A DNA stretch of 64,000 nucleotides from Paenibacillus sp. DCT19 (lineage in GTDB: Bacteria; Bacillota; Bacilli; Paenibacillales; Paenibacillaceae), in NCBI RefSeq assembly GCF_003268635.1, contig NZ_CP029639.1, positions 1,623,501 through 1,687,500 of the forward strand. Direction: 5' to 3'. Position numbers and translations under genes: made by a program. The stretch's first letter is position 1. Each line of letters starts with the position of its first letter. Shown piece after piece: positions 62,712 to 64,000 of this stretch. The notes under the pieces were generated by a model. That model saw nothing but the letters and a program-made list of their open reading frames with translations. It did no database searches and was not told where the DNA came from.

Positions 62712-63131
62712 ATGTTAGTAATTGACGAGGTGTATCACCATACAGCATTGCAAATATCATCGTCCGATTTATTGTACCTTATGGAGCAGCTTAAGGTCAA
62801 AAAAGAAAATGAAATAGATACTCTCAAACATAAAATTGAACAATTCGAGCAAAAGAAACGTGCGGAAGAAGTGGCATACCAGTCATTATCCCCGGTGCGT
62901 AAATGGTTCGCAGGACGTCCAGCTTCGCATCATCAGGCCGTAGAATATATGGTTCAGGTGAAGGAACGTTTTCGTAAAATGGAACAAATTAGAAGGCGCA
63001 TCCGAGATCTGGATCGCATGATAGAACGAATTCAACATCCTGACAGCATTGAGCGAGATGAGATCGAGCTTCCGCCCGATACCATCCGCGAGATTAGGCA
63101 GCTACGTGAAACGGAGGATGTACAAGCATGA
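62712..63131 (+). CDS. Hypothetical coiled-coil protein upstream of amt
   Basis: A 139-residue, highly charged soluble protein. It is mostly helical, with two coiled-coil stretches: LKVKKENEIDTLKHKIEQFE (about 27-46) and RFRKMEQIRRRIRDLDRMIE (about 88-107). A Pro/Trp-containing break (SPVRKWFAGRP) lies between them. I do not recognise the family. Its stop overlaps the ammonium transporter start by 4 bp (ATGA), so the two are translationally coupled. GlnK usually occupies such a position, but this is not a PII protein. Confidence 0.7.
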   Translation: MLVIDEVYHHTALQISSSDLLYLMEQLKVKKENEIDTLKHKIEQFEQKKRAEEVAYQSLSPVRKWFAGRPASHHQAVEYMVQVKERFRKMEQIRRRIRDLDRMIERIQHPDSIERDEIELPPDTIREIRQLRETEDVQA

Positions 63132-64000
63132 CGCTGGAGAGTTTAAGCACGGGAATTGATACGGTCTGGGTCGTACTGAGCGCGGCCATGATCTTGTTGA
63201 TGGAGGGCGGCTTCGCCCTGTTAGAGGCTGGTTTTGTACGTTACAAAAATAGTGTGAACATTATTATGAAAGTATTTGCTGACATTACGATTGGTACATT
63301 GTTGTTCTATGCGATTGGTTTTGGTTTGATGTACGGTTCAGATGTTGGTGGATTGGCTGGTGTTACCGGCTTCTTCTTAAATGGGGATCTATCTCATATC
63401 GACGTACCGGTCTCATTAGAGACGTTCTGGCTATTCCAGGCCGCATTCACAATCGCTGTCATTTCAATTGTATCTGGTGCTGTAGCTGAACGGATTAACT
63501 TCCGTGCCTACCTGCTCTATATCATCCTGATGACTGCGATTATTTATCCGATTGGTGGCCACTGGGCTTGGGGCGGTGGCTGGCTCAGCCAACTGGGTAT
63601 GCAGGATTTTGCGGGATCTGCAGTTATTCATGCCTTGGGTGGATTCTCTGCCTTGGCCGCTGCAATTATCATTGGCCCACGTAAAGGGAAGTACACACCA
63701 CTTGGTGTGAGTGCAATTGCGCTACCAAGTAACTTGCCGTTAGCCTCGGTAGGAGCTTTTCTGCTGTGGTTTGGTTGGTTTGGTTTCAATGCGGGAAGTA
63801 CACTGAGTGCAACAGATGTAAGGATCGGGCACATTGCTATTGTGACCATGTTATCGGCCGCTTCTGGCGGAGCAGCAACTTTGCTGTATACGTTATTCCG
63901 TTTCAATCGTTCAGACGCGCCTTCGGTCATTAATGGATCGCTTGCCGGGCTCGTCGGCATTACGGCAGGTTGTGCTTTTGTAGGCGATATGGCTGCGATC
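63128..64000 (+). CDS. amt: Ammonium transporter, 3'-partial
   Basis: Amt/AmtB channel for ammonia/ammonium; the window ends after 291 codons with the frame still open. Visible features are VVLSAAMILLMEGGFALLEA at helix 1, NIIMKVFADITIGTLLFYAI, the AERINFRAYLL loop, GGHWAWGGGWLSQ and DFAGSAVIHALGGFSALAAA, with the first pore histidine in VIHALGG. GWFGFNAGST follows, with the rest of the pore beyond the window. A coupled coiled-coil protein gene lies directly upstream. Confidence 0.93.
   Translation, partial: MTLESLSTGIDTVWVVLSAAMILLMEGGFALLEAGFVRYKNSVNIIMKVFADITIGTLLFYAIGFGLMYGSDVGGLAGVTGFFLNGDLSHIDVPVSLETFWLFQAAFTIAVISIVSGAVAERINFRAYLLYIILMTAIIYPIGGHWAWGGGWLSQLGMQDFAGSAVIHALGGFSALAAAIIIGPRKGKYTPLGVSAIALPSNLPLASVGAFLLWFGWFGFNAGSTLSATDVRIGHIAIVTMLSAASGGAATLLYTLFRFNRSDAPSVINGSLAGLVGITAGCAFVGDMAAI

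Overview
The window looks like a chromosomal segment of a Paenibacillus species (Bacillota). The evidence is the style of the predicted proteins (YqhR, DUF2621/YneK-like, DUF5702, DUF3139, DUF6382-FHA), AGGAGG-type ribosome binding sites, Bacillus-type RNA leaders (T-box, preQ1-I, cobalamin riboswitch) and YtrA-type regulation. No rRNA, tRNA, CRISPR array, prophage or transposase gene was seen. Most of it is ordinary core genome, with three families of short inverted-repeat (MITE-like) elements scattered through it.

Layout. 1-4638: the end of a Tad/Flp-type locus (DUF5702 protein, TadE-like pseudopilin, prepilin peptidase, FHA protein). 4627-14878: housekeeping genes (epimerase-like SDR, DUF2621, endonuclease IV, purU, yqhR, transketolase, ppnP, pgi, yigZ, a TetR regulator). 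15064-20265: yjbQ, then the sulfate importer cysT-cysW-cysA with its binding lipoprotein, then an unknown gene. 20650-25352: a PhnP-like hydrolase, an ECF-type sigma factor directly followed by a clpP paralogue, and a YtrA-like regulator with an ABC transporter behind a perfect AGTGTA-13-TACACT operator. 25589-32116: a MocR-type regulator divergent from an EamA exporter, a carbon-nitrogen hydrolase, a Cof-type phosphatase and a lipoate ligase.

32366-43908 is a cobalamin salvage and nucleotide-loop assembly cluster. It has two blocks: cobD-cbiZ-cbiB-cobC, and a riboswitch-controlled btuF-btuC-btuD-cobT-cobU-cobS, with cobQ behind a repeat element. Together they import corrinoids, trim cobinamide to cobyric acid, rebuild the aminopropanol arm and attach the lower ligand. 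44119-56389 holds a chemoreceptor, a TcyP-like cystine transporter, a queuosine-precursor transporter behind a preQ1-I riboswitch, an M24 peptidase, a sugar dehydrogenase lipoprotein, an MBL hydrolase, a HEPN-like protein, an SDR and T-box-controlled thrS. 57030-64000 holds a two-component system divergent from an M23 lipoprotein, a GNAT, a GyrI-like protein and the start of an ammonium transporter.

Two patterns cut across the annotation. First, six genes and one gene remnant carry eight single-base frameshifts. Every one is the apparent loss of one G or C, usually from a G/C run, and restoring one base per site repairs each frame. This points to sequencing or assembly error rather than real pseudogenes. 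Second, the inverted-repeat families (R1: three copies; R2: two copies plus a remnant; R3: one copy) sit in functionally sensitive places: on the cobS stop codon, against the thrS T-box leader, and just before the prepilin peptidase ribosome binding site.
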